53,129 nucleotides of DNA from Deltaproteobacteria bacterium HGW-Deltaproteobacteria-14. GTDB lineage: Bacteria > Myxococcota_A > UBA9042 > PHBI01. Positions 41,151 to 49,207 of the stretch are shown here, in pieces. Where the stretch lies: positions 1 to 53,129 of the forward strand of contig PHBI01000119.1 of assembly GCA_002841945.1 (NCBI GenBank). The letters run 5' to 3'. The translations under genes were made by a program, and so were the position numbers. The number at the start of each line of letters is the position of its first letter. Within the stretch, counting starts at the first letter, position 1. The notes beneath the pieces are model-generated. The model was not told the origin of the DNA. It worked only from the letters and a program-made list of their open reading frames with translations, and made no database searches.

Positions 41151-42275
41151 TCAGGCCCCGGCGATGCGCTCGAGGTCCTCGCGGTAGAGGGATATCCGCT
41201 TGGGGCCGAGCTGGGGCACCGCGGTCAGGTCAGCGGCGCCGTTGTGGGCGAGGTGCTCGAGGGCGCGGGCGGGCAGCACCACCGCCAGGGTCACGCCGCG
41301 CTTGGCGGCCTCGCGCTGGCGCCACTGCTTGAGCTTCTGCTCGCGCTTGCGGACCGCGGGGTCGGGCGGGGGGCGGCGCGGGCGCTCCGGGAGCGCCGGG
41401 GGATCGTCGAGGGCGGCGCGGATGACGCGCACCAGCTCGTCGCCGAAGCGCCCGGCGATGCGCCGGGCCGCGGTCTTCTTGAGCTCGCCGACGTCGGTCG
41501 GAGCGCGGCGGGCCAGCGACGGCAGGGCGGCGCTGGCGAGAAAGCGCCCCGGCGGCACGTCGGCCTGGGCCGCGGCCTGATCTCGCCAGGCGTAGACGGC
41601 GTACAGCACCCCTTGCTGGCGCCGGTCGAGGTCCTCGAGGCCCTTGATGCGGTACACCCGGAGCGGGTCGAAGTCGCTGTTGTGGGCGGACGCCTCGCAC
41701 ACGGCGTCGCACGCGATGGCGACCTCCTCGGCGAGGTCGGCGTCGCGCACGTGCCCCTCGAGCAGGCGCGCGATGACGGGCAGGTGGAGCACGTCGTCGA
41801 GGGCGTAGCGCAGGGCGTCGGGGTCGACCGGGCGGCGGCCCCAGTTGTGCTGCGTGTGCTCCTTGGGGAGGTCGACGTCGAGCAGATCGCGCACGATCGA
41901 GCCGTAGCCCGTGCGCTCGAAGCCGAGCAGGGAGGCCGCCTGCTGGGTGTCGAAGACGCGGGGCAGGGCGAGGCCGTAGTCGCGCTTGAGGCAGGCGACG
42001 TCGTACTCGCCGCCGTGGACGTAGAGCACTCGGGCGGGATCGCTCAGCGCGGCGTGGAGGGGCCCGAGGGCGTCGGGGCCGAGCGGCAGCGCCAGGTTGT
42101 CGACGACGAAGAGCTCGCCGCCGGCGTTGAACTGCATCAGGCAGACGCGCTCCTGGTACACGAACATCGAGTTGGACTCGGTGTCGAGGGCGGTCCATGG
42201 TGCGTCCGCGACGGCGCGCGCGAGGCGGTCGAGGCCTTGGGGGTCGACGACCCAGGTGTGTTTCGGCAGATTCAT
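41151..42275 (-). CDS. rnd: Ribonuclease D
   Basis: A 374-residue 3-prime exoribonuclease of the DEDD family. The exonuclease domain (1-190) has ALDTESNSM (DxE), HGGEYDVACL with the second Asp, and YALDDVLHL with the third Tyr/Asp pair. A helical HRDC domain follows (about 205-290) and a second, HRDC-like C-terminal region ending DLERIAGA. It trims tRNA and other stable RNA ends. It diverges from the YqeY gene with a 29-base gap. Confidence 0.92.
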   Translation of the reverse strand: MNLPKHTWVVDPQGLDRLARAVADAPWTALDTESNSMFVYQERVCLMQFNAGGELFVVDNLALPLGPDALGPLHAALSDPARVLYVHGGEYDVACLKRDYGLALPRVFDTQQAASLLGFERTGYGSIVRDLLDVDLPKEHTQHNWGRRPVDPDALRYALDDVLHLPVIARLLEGHVRDADLAEEVAIACDAVCEASAHNSDFDPLRVYRIKGLEDLDRRQQGVLYAVYAWRDQAAAQADVPPGRFLASAALPSLARRAPTDVGELKKTAARRIAGRFGDELVRVIRAALDDPPALPERPRRPPPDPAVRKREQKLKQWRQREAAKRGVTLAVVLPARALEHLAHNGAADLTAVPQLGPKRISLYREDLERIAGA

Positions 42276-42304
42276 CGCCGCCCTTATAGCCCAAGGAGTC
42301 GCCG

Positions 42305-42751
42305 ATGGCGCTCGAAGTCACCCTGAAGAACGACCTGAAGACCGCGATGAAGGCCCGGGACGCCCTGCGCGTGGGGACGATCAAGCTGCTGATCGCGGAT
42401 CTGCAGAACCGCCTCATCGAGAAGCAGGCGCCGCTGAGCGAGGAGGAGGAGCTGGCGCTGCTGTCGCGCCAGGCGAAGCAGCGCCGGGAGGCCATCGAGG
42501 CCTACACGGTCGGTGGGCGTGAGGACCGCGCCGCGAGCGAGGCGGCCGAGCTGCTCGTCATCGAGGAGTACCTGCCAAAGCAGCTCACCCCGGCCGAGGT
42601 CGAGGCGATCGTGGCCGAGATCATCGCCGCGACCGGCGCCACCTCGCGCAAGGACATGGGCAAGATCATGGGCCAGCTGATGCCGCGGGTGAAGGGGCGC
42701 TTCCCGGGCAAGGACGTCAAGGCCCTGGTCGAGAAGGTGCTGCCGGCCTGA
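42305..42751 (+). CDS. GatB/YqeY domain protein
   Basis: A 148-residue YqeY-type protein. It starts LKNDLKTAMKARDALRV, has SRQAKQRREAIEAY and the C-terminal TGATSRKDMGKIMGQLMP, all typical. The fold matches the tRNA-binding tail domain of GatB, so a role in tRNA metabolism is usually proposed. The start has an AAGGAG ribosome site. Divergent from RNase D. Confidence 0.92.
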   Translation: MALEVTLKNDLKTAMKARDALRVGTIKLLIADLQNRLIEKQAPLSEEEELALLSRQAKQRREAIEAYTVGGREDRAASEAAELLVIEEYLPKQLTPAEVEAIVAEIIAATGATSRKDMGKIMGQLMPRVKGRFPGKDVKALVEKVLPA

Positions 42752-42852
42752 TCGGGCGGGCGGGCCCAGCGTCCGAGGGGCGGTCGGCCGCCGGCCTGAA
42801 CGAGCGGGCCGGCGCGGGCCGATGAGCTCGCGCGCGCCGCCGGTCCCGACGG

Positions 42853-43878
42853 TCAGAGGACGCCGAAAGCGAGCAGCGCGGCGATGGTGCCGCCGGCCGC
42901 GACGACGGCGCCGCCGACGACGATCCACAGCGTCTTGCGCGAGCGCGGCTGGCCGTCGCCGGTCGCCGGGGGCTTGGCGGCGCCCTTGACGGCGGGGATG
43001 GCCTTGCCTTTCACCGCCGGGAGGCCCGCCTTGCCCTTCACCGCCGGCGGGGCCGCCTTGCCCTTGGGGGCGGGGCCGCCGGACCCCTTGGCGGCCAGGG
43101 CGTCGAGGGCGGAGAAGTCGATCGGGCCCTTGGCGTCGGGATCGGCGCCCTCGGGGAGCTCGTCGTCACCGACGTCGACGAGATCGGGCAGGGCCAGATC
43201 GTCGTCGTCGTCGTCGGGGGCGCTCGCGGCGGCGCCCGGGGGCGGGTCGTCGAGGTCCCCCATGCCGGCGAGCAGCTCGGCGAACTGCGCGTCGAGATCG
43301 TCGCCGCCCGCCGCCGCTGGGGCCTTCACGGCGGTGGCGGCCGGGTTCGTGGCCCGCAGGGCGGACGGGCTCGCCGGATCGGTGTCCCTCGGTGGGCGAT
43401 CCAGGGTCTCCATCGCCGGCAGGGTGTCGGCGAAGCCGGCGCCCCCGAGGTCGAGGTCGACGCCGGACCCGCCGAGGCGCAGATCGACGTCGGCCGCCTT
43501 CTCCTCGAGGCGCGTCAGGGCGTCCTCGAGGCGCTCGAGCTCGGTCTCGCCGCCGGCGAGCTCGGCCTCGAAGCGGGCGGCGTCGCTCAGCGCCTTCTCC
43601 TTGCGCGCGGTGGCCGCGGCCGCGAGGTCGTCGCGACCTTCCCCCTCGGCCTTGGCGATGATGGCGTCGCAGCGAGCGGCGAGCGCGCGCGCGTCACCGA
43701 GCTGTACCGGCAGCGCGTCGAGGCGTTCGCTCAGCGCGTTGAGAGCCGCCTCGACGCTGCCGACCTCACCGCGTATCCTGCTGGCGAGCGCGGCGAGCGC
43801 CGCGCCTCCGTTGGATGCCTTGCTGGCGACCTTGTCGATGTCAGCGTTGAGCAGGGTTTCGACCCGGTTCCATTCCAT
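42853..43878 (-). CDS. Tail-anchored coiled-coil protein of unknown function
   Basis: A 341-residue protein. Residues 1-140 are a long helical coiled-coil (ALNALSERLDALPVQLGDA and similar heptads). The middle is acidic (DDDDDD, then DVGDDELPEGAD). A repeated basic segment (AVKGKAG, AVKGKAI, AVKGAAK) follows, and the last 25 residues form one hydrophobic helix, so it should be anchored by its tail. No family is recognised. It diverges over 52 bases from a TPR protein gene, suggesting a joint function. The start at 43878 follows GGGAG. Confidence 0.75.
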   Translation of the reverse strand: MEWNRVETLLNADIDKVASKASNGGAALAALASRIRGEVGSVEAALNALSERLDALPVQLGDARALAARCDAIIAKAEGEGRDDLAAAATARKEKALSDAARFEAELAGGETELERLEDALTRLEEKAADVDLRLGGSGVDLDLGGAGFADTLPAMETLDRPPRDTDPASPSALRATNPAATAVKAPAAAGGDDLDAQFAELLAGMGDLDDPPPGAAASAPDDDDDDLALPDLVDVGDDELPEGADPDAKGPIDFSALDALAAKGSGGPAPKGKAAPPAVKGKAGLPAVKGKAIPAVKGAAKPPATGDGQPRSRKTLWIVVGGAVVAAGGTIAALLAFGVL

Positions 43879-43930
43879 CTTCACCGCTCCCAGTCGAGGG
43901 ACCCGGACTATACGCTCCCGAGGAGGTTCC

Positions 43931-44887
43931 GTGGACCCCGTCATCGACGCTCAGCTGCGCGAAGCCGTCAAGGCCCTCCGCGAGGCGCGCCCGCGCGACG
44001 CCATCGCCGTCCTCGATCCGCTCTCCGCCGAGGTCGCCGGGAGCGTGACCGACGAGCTCGTGGTGCGCCAGCTCCTCGCCTCCGCCCAGGTGGCCGCGGG
44101 CGATCTCGACGCGGCGCGCCGCCACGGCGAGCGCGCGCTCGAGCTCGCCCGGCTGACGGGGGACGACGAGGCGATCACCTACGCGCACACCTTCTTGCGC
44201 CGCCTCTCCGCCGACGGGGCCTGGTTCGGCGACGACGCGGAGGAGGACACGCGCGACGCGATCGAGCGCGCCTTCGACGAGGCGGCCCAGGCTCTGACCC
44301 GAGGGGACGGCGAGGCGGCGGCCAAGGCGCTCGAGCCGGTGCTGATCGCGGCGGCCAGCTCGGGGGACTTCATGGCCGAGGCGTCCGCGAGCGGCATGAC
44401 GGCGCAGGCGATGATGATGCTCGGGCGCCTCGACGAGGCGCGTATGCAGGCGGAGCGCGCCCTCGAGATCGCCGAGATCAGCGGTGACGAGAACGCCCGG
44501 GCTCACTTCGCCGAGCTCCTCGAGCACGTCGACAGCCAGACCAACGCCGACGCCGCGATGGCGGCGGCGCGGGTGGCGGCCCGCACCCGCGCCGCGCTCG
44601 GCGTCGCCGGACAGGCCATCGAGCTGGGCGACCCCGGGGCGGCGCTGCAGGTCCTGTGGCCGGTCCTGCACGACGCCTGCGAGACCGGCGCGACCGGGGC
44701 CGAGGCGTCGCTGCGGGGGCTCATCGCCCAGGCGCTCCTCGCCGAGAACAAGCGGCCGGAGGCGATCGATCAGGCCAACAAGGCCGCCGCGCTGGCCGAC
44801 GCCCTCGGAGACGCCGAGGCTGGCGAGGCCTTTCGTCAGATCGCCGAGCTGGCCCTCGGCTTCATCCCGCCGACCGGCGAGGCCTGA
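43931..44887 (+). CDS. TPR-repeat protein
   Basis: A 318-residue helical-repeat protein. At least four to five TPR-like pairs are seen (AGDLDAARRHGERALELARL, LGRLDEARMQAERALEIAEI, ENKRPEAIDQANKAAALAD). No signal peptide or membrane helix, so it is cytoplasmic and likely a scaffold. The GTG at 43931 has AGGAGG only four bases upstream. It diverges from the tail-anchored coiled-coil gene and may bind it. Confidence 0.85.
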   Translation: MDPVIDAQLREAVKALREARPRDAIAVLDPLSAEVAGSVTDELVVRQLLASAQVAAGDLDAARRHGERALELARLTGDDEAITYAHTFLRRLSADGAWFGDDAEEDTRDAIERAFDEAAQALTRGDGEAAAKALEPVLIAAASSGDFMAEASASGMTAQAMMMLGRLDEARMQAERALEIAEISGDENARAHFAELLEHVDSQTNADAAMAAARVAARTRAALGVAGQAIELGDPGAALQVLWPVLHDACETGATGAEASLRGLIAQALLAENKRPEAIDQANKAAALADALGDAEAGEAFRQIAELALGFIPPTGEA

Positions 44888-44891
44888 CGAG

Positions 44892-44939
44892 GCGACGGCA
44901 GGTCGGAGGCCGATACGACGGCGGGCGCCACGCCGTGGC
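44892..44939. repeat. Intergenic repeat GCGACGGCAGGTCG (copy 2)
   Basis: Starts four bases after the TPR gene stop. It shares its first 14 bases with 39304-39317 and has a 7-of-8 inverted match GCCGTGGC at 44932-44939. Convergent position, so a terminator role is possible. Confidence 0.45.
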
Positions 44940-45884
44940 TCACAGGCGCAGATCGCTCGCCGCTTCGGCGACGCCGACGTCGATGGGGCGCGGGGTGAAG
45001 CCGAGGTCGCGCGCGGCGGCGCGGGTGTCGAAGCGGACCCAGATCGGGACCGGGAGCGGCACGATCCAGCCGCCGCCGCCGAGCTCGCGCTTCAACGCCC
45101 GCAGGACCCGCCACAGGCTCACCGGCGGGCCGGCCAGGGTGTAGCTGTGCCCGATCGACGCGGGGTTGGTCAGCGCGCTCCCGGTCGCCTGCGCGACGTC
45201 GCCGGCGTGGACCCACGGCACCCCGACCGTCGGCGCCAGGCGCACCTTGCGCGCGAGGCTGCGCACCAGATCCGCGGTCGCCTTCGGATCCCGCGAGCCG
45301 TAGACCGGGCCCGGCCGCAGGCACGTCAGCGCCAGGCCGTGCTGCTCCGCCCGCTCCCAGGCGATCCGCTCGGCCAGCGTCTTGGTCCGGGAGTAGCGCC
45401 AGTCGGTCGTCAGGTCGTTCCAGTTGAAGCGGCGCTGCGCCGTGTCGTACGGCCGCGTGTCCTCGCCCATCGCGCGGTAGAGGCGCGTCCGGTAGACGGC
45501 CACCGTCGAGATGTGGACCACCCGCGGTACCCCGGCGGCGTGCGTGGCGTCGAAGAGGTTCGCGACGCCGTCGCAGTTGACGCGCTCGAAGTCGGCCATG
45601 TCCCCCTGGCGCGAGCCGAGGGCGGCGTTGCTGACGACGGCGTCGACCCCGACGAAGGCCCGCTCGAGGCTCGCGCGATCGGTCAGATCGCCGGGCACGC
45701 AGCTCACGCCGCGGGGCTCCATCCAGCGGCCCTTGGCCGGTGTGCGGACCACGCCCACGACCCCCGCGCCGCGGGCGGCGAGGGCGAGCGCGATGTGCGA
45801 GCCCACGAAGCCCGTCGCCCCGGTGACGGCGACGGTGCGGCCCGCCAGATCCTGGTCCGGCCGCGCGCCGTCGCCCGGGCCCAT
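44940..45884 (-). CDS. NAD-dependent epimerase/dehydratase (extended SDR)
   Basis: A 314-residue extended short-chain dehydrogenase. It has the Rossmann motif VTGATGFVGSH, a conserved Asp in PGDLTD, the catalytic pair in YSRTK and LRPGPVYG. The substrate cannot be told: sugar nucleotides, sterols and polyketides are all possible. The start codon overlaps the stop of the upstream lipoprotein gene (TGATG), so the two are translationally coupled. Confidence 0.88.
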   Translation of the reverse strand: MGPGDGARPDQDLAGRTVAVTGATGFVGSHIALALAARGAGVVGVVRTPAKGRWMEPRGVSCVPGDLTDRASLERAFVGVDAVVSNAALGSRQGDMADFERVNCDGVANLFDATHAAGVPRVVHISTVAVYRTRLYRAMGEDTRPYDTAQRRFNWNDLTTDWRYSRTKTLAERIAWERAEQHGLALTCLRPGPVYGSRDPKATADLVRSLARKVRLAPTVGVPWVHAGDVAQATGSALTNPASIGHSYTLAGPPVSLWRVLRALKRELGGGGWIVPLPVPIWVRFDTRAAARDLGFTPRPIDVGVAEAASDLRL

Positions 45885-47989
45885 CAGAACCGCGCGCCGT
45901 CCTGCCGCGTCCCCGGCGTCGGATCGGTGACCGTCCAGGTGTCCGCCTCGTCGAGGTCGGTCGCGCGGTTCATCGCCTTGCCCTTGCCGATGTCGCCGGG
46001 GTAGCGCACCGCGCCGACGCTCTCGCCGTCGACGTCGGCGAGGCGCACCATGTCGCCGCTGTCGTTGAGGCCGAGGCGCCCGGTGCTGGCGGTCTGTACG
46101 ACGGTCGTGCCGGGCACGATGGTCGGCTCGCCGCCGGCGAAGACCAGCACCACGCCGCCCGGGGGCAGGACGGTCCCGGTCGGGAAGACGTGGCGCACGC
46201 CGACGCCGTCCGACAGCGACCAGCCGCTGAGGTCGACCTCGAAGGCGCTGGCGTTACCGACCTCGACGTACTCGTCGCTGGTCGCGACCTTGCCGTCGCC
46301 GTTGTAGTCGGCCGCCGGGGTCGGCATGACCTCGTTGATGAGCACGATCTGGCGCTCCTCGACGGGCGCCGCGCACGAGAGCGTCTCCGGGGCGCACACC
46401 GTCTGGCTGAGCCAGCCGTCGGTCTGCACCGCGCGGCAGCTGTAGCCGGGCAGGCACCCCGTGGTCGCGGTGCACTCGGCGGCGCAGCCCCGGGCGCCGT
46501 CCTTCATCGTCACGCAGCGCATCCCGTCGCCGCAGTCCGCGTTGCGGTCGCAGGCGGCGCACGAGCGGGCGAGGTCGGCCCAGGGGTGGACCTTCGGGTT
46601 GTCGTCGATGCCGTGCACGCCGTACATCGTGGTGAACCAGTAGGAGTTGCTGTCGAGGTCGCTGATGAGGCCGCTGAAGAGCGCCGGCTCGACGACGTTG
46701 CGCGAGTAGGCGCCGAAGAGGCGGCCGAGGACGTCCTGGGCGCTCGCGACGGTCGACGCGTTCGAGAAGCTGGTCGTCGTGATGACGTCGAGGTCCTCGA
46801 GGCCGTCCTTGTAGGGGTTGTCGTAGAAGGCCTGGCCGAGGGCGTAGGTGTCGCAGCCCTCGGCGATGATGAGCTGGTACTGCCCGGTCATCAGCGGGAC
46901 CTCGGCGAGCTCGCTGTCGTCGAGGTCCCCCTCGCTCGTGGTGCGCCAGTTGGCGAGGGCGAAGCCGTAGAACGGGCCCGAGTGGCCGCTGAACATCACG
47001 ACCTCGCGGTTGGCGAGGCTGTCGAGCATGTCGGCCTCGAGCTGGCGGCCGCCGGCCGCGGTGTCGGGGTCGGTGTCGAGGCCCTTCTGGCCCCAGAAGA
47101 GGCTGATCTCCACCACCACCTCACGCCCGTGGTAGGTGACCTCGCGGGTGAGCGGACCGGAGTCGTGGCGCAGCTCGTCGTAGCTCGCGACCGGGGACTC
47201 GAAGCCCTTGGCGACGAGCCAGTCGTAGAGCGAGCGCGAGTGCTTCTCGTGGTAGGCGCTGTGGTAGTCCCAGCCGAAGTGCACGCCGACGGTGACCAGG
47301 CCGTCCGCGAAGAGGCGCTCGGTGTCCATCCAGGCGTCCTCGCTGGCGGGCTCGGGGCGGATGGTCAGCGGCAGCGTCTCGAGGCGGTCGGCGGACACGT
47401 TGGCCGGGTTGAAGCTGCCCCAGGGGCTCGAGCGGTACCACTCGCGGTCGGTGTCGAGCTTCTGCATGTCGGCGTTCGAGATCTTGCCGATGACCAGCGG
47501 GAACGTCCACGAGCCGTCGGCGTTGCCCTTGGCGTCGGGGAGCGCGCGGATGAGGTCGAGCTGACCGCCGATCTCCTGGCGGAAGTCGAAGGTCCAGGTG
47601 AGCTCGTCGACCGCGGTGATGTCGAGGTCCTCGTAGGCGCCGTTCTTGGTCAGCGCCTTGAAGCCCCCGTAGGCGTCCTTCTCGCTGTGCTCCTTCTCGA
47701 CGATGTAGCTGTTGAGGAACCAGCCGATCACGACCTGCTTGAACGGGATCAGGCGCCGCACCTCGGCGAGGCGGTCGGCCTCGTCGCGCCCGCGCCAGGA
47801 GCTGTCGAGCACGATCGTCGCGGTCCCCTCGACGTAGTACTCCTGCGCCGTCCGCGCGTAGAAGTCGTCGGCCTTGCCGGCCTCGACGACGGTGCCGAGG
47901 GGCTCCTCGGCGGTCGGGGTGGCGTCGTCGCAGGCGGCGATGGAGGATACGAGCAGGGCGGCGGCCAGCGCGTAGGTGTGGAGTCTCAT
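45884..47989 (-). CDS. Large lipoprotein with lamin-tail domain and possible clan-CD peptidase core
   Basis: A 701-residue lipoprotein with lipobox SIAAC, then GKADDF, a motif common in myxobacterial-style lipoproteins. The central domain has MFSGHSGPFYG (His336) and, 43 residues later, AEGCDTYALG (Cys379), a His/Cys spacing and context reminiscent of caspase-fold (clan CD, CHAT-like) peptidases; this is a suggestion only. A Cys-rich segment (CAACDRNADCGDGMRCV, and others) follows, and residues about 560-690 form a lamin-tail domain (INEVMPTP, YVEVGNAS, DLSGWSLSD). Coupled to the epimerase gene downstream. Confidence 0.75.
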   Translation of the reverse strand: MRLHTYALAAALLVSSIAACDDATPTAEEPLGTVVEAGKADDFYARTAQEYYVEGTATIVLDSSWRGRDEADRLAEVRRLIPFKQVVIGWFLNSYIVEKEHSEKDAYGGFKALTKNGAYEDLDITAVDELTWTFDFRQEIGGQLDLIRALPDAKGNADGSWTFPLVIGKISNADMQKLDTDREWYRSSPWGSFNPANVSADRLETLPLTIRPEPASEDAWMDTERLFADGLVTVGVHFGWDYHSAYHEKHSRSLYDWLVAKGFESPVASYDELRHDSGPLTREVTYHGREVVVEISLFWGQKGLDTDPDTAAGGRQLEADMLDSLANREVVMFSGHSGPFYGFALANWRTTSEGDLDDSELAEVPLMTGQYQLIIAEGCDTYALGQAFYDNPYKDGLEDLDVITTTSFSNASTVASAQDVLGRLFGAYSRNVVEPALFSGLISDLDSNSYWFTTMYGVHGIDDNPKVHPWADLARSCAACDRNADCGDGMRCVTMKDGARGCAAECTATTGCLPGYSCRAVQTDGWLSQTVCAPETLSCAAPVEERQIVLINEVMPTPAADYNGDGKVATSDEYVEVGNASAFEVDLSGWSLSDGVGVRHVFPTGTVLPPGGVVLVFAGGEPTIVPGTTVVQTASTGRLGLNDSGDMVRLADVDGESVGAVRYPGDIGKGKAMNRATDLDEADTWTVTDPTPGTRQDGARF

Positions 47990-48029
47990 GGGGACCTCAG
48001 CTCGGGGGGACGGGGGACCCAAGCAGAAA

Positions 48030-48057
48030 GGCGCCGGGAACACAAGATCCCGGCGCC
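48030..48057 (-). terminator. Terminator after the acyltransferase-like gene
   Basis: A perfect 10-bp stem GGCGCCGGGA/TCCCGGCGCC with an 8-base loop. On the minus strand it is followed by TTTCTGCTT. It lies 69 bases past the stop at 48126. A second perfect 7-bp hairpin, TGCGGCG/CGCCGCA, sits at 48076-48094 in between. Confidence 0.75.
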
Positions 48058-48125
48058 TCTCGTCGCCCCAAGGCGTGCGGCGTGTTGCGCCGCACTATTG
48101 CAAGTACTTACCGCGAATCAGGTGC

Positions 48126-49133
48126 TTACGATGCGCTTGTGTGCGCTGCGGCGTTCTTGATGACGGTGTCGGGGGCGCCGAGGCAGCCGCTCGGGATGGG
48201 CTTGGACGGGGGCGGGTCACCGATCGGGTGGTCGTCGCTGCCGTCGGTGGCCACGCAGCCGAGCAGCTCGAAGGGGTGCTCGAGCGCGTCGACCACGCCC
48301 TTGATGCCGATGCCGGCGTTGAGCCCGTCGTCGATGCGCTCGTCGAAGGTGAAGCGCAGCGGCAGCACCTTGTGGACGACGACCTGCCCGTCCTCGACGA
48401 AGACCCGCTCCTCGGCCTTGCCGATCATGAGAAAGAGCGGGCAGGTCCCCCACTCGTAGAGGTGGTGAAAGCCCGGGTTCATGCCGAGGCTGCCGAGGTT
48501 GGCCGCGAAGATGCTGGTGTACATCGCGTCGTTCTTAATGAAGTCCGCCGGCAAGAGCCCGTAGTAGTCGAGCCAGTAGAGGAACTTGACGCCGATCCGC
48601 AGCACCGGGCGCGGGATCTTCGACAGCAGGCCGAGCTCCTTGTCCTGGTAGGTCTTGGCGTCGGAGCGCTCGACCTTGATGTTCTCGTTGAGCGCGCTGA
48701 CCAGCTCGAAGAAGCTCTGATCGGACGGGATGAGGCGCTTGACGGCCGAGAGCTTCGCCTTCTTGTCGAGCTTCTTGCGCTTCATGCTGAAGGTGATCCA
48801 CAGCCCCTTGCGCTGGTAGAGGCGCCGCCCCACCACGAAGCGGTTCATCGTCGGGGCCTTCTTCATGCCGCTCACGACGGCGGCGACGATGCAGTGGGTG
48901 ATGTCGGCGTGGACGCGCGGGCCGACGGTCTTCACGTACCGCTCGAGCTCGTCGACCTTGGCGTAGTCGTCGTAGTACACCACCGACTCGTTGCGGTTCG
49001 GCATGATGTACAGCATGAGCTTGCGGAACGGGTGGATGTTGCCGAGGTAGGTCCCATCCGACCGCGAGGTCTTCATGTTGAGGAGCGTGAAGAGGACGAC
49101 GAGCGCCCCGACGACGATGAGGGTCGCGATCAT
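48126..49133 (-). CDS. Membrane-anchored 2-oxoacid dehydrogenase acyltransferase-like protein, catalytic His missing
   Basis: A 335-residue protein with an N-terminal membrane helix (residues 2-20), then a domain like the catalytic core of dihydrolipoyl acyltransferases (E2): HPFRKLMLYIMPNRNESVVYY at its start, RRLYQRKGLWITF, and LPLRFTFDERIDDG at the end. In active E2 or CAT enzymes the last motif is DHRxxDG; here residue 265 is Glu instead of the catalytic His, although Asp and Gly are kept. So it is unlikely to be a normal acyltransferase. There is no lipoyl domain. A short Pro-rich tail ends the protein. Confidence 0.78.
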   Translation of the reverse strand: MIATLIVVGALVVLFTLLNMKTSRSDGTYLGNIHPFRKLMLYIMPNRNESVVYYDDYAKVDELERYVKTVGPRVHADITHCIVAAVVSGMKKAPTMNRFVVGRRLYQRKGLWITFSMKRKKLDKKAKLSAVKRLIPSDQSFFELVSALNENIKVERSDAKTYQDKELGLLSKIPRPVLRIGVKFLYWLDYYGLLPADFIKNDAMYTSIFAANLGSLGMNPGFHHLYEWGTCPLFLMIGKAEERVFVEDGQVVVHKVLPLRFTFDERIDDGLNAGIGIKGVVDALEHPFELLGCVATDGSDDHPIGDPPPSKPIPSGCLGAPDTVIKNAAAHTSAS

Positions 49134-49207
49134 GAGCAGCCTCCCGGGCGGCCAACCGCGGCGGCGCGGTCGGGTGGCGAGGACCTAATCACCCGCGCGA
49201 GACGTCG

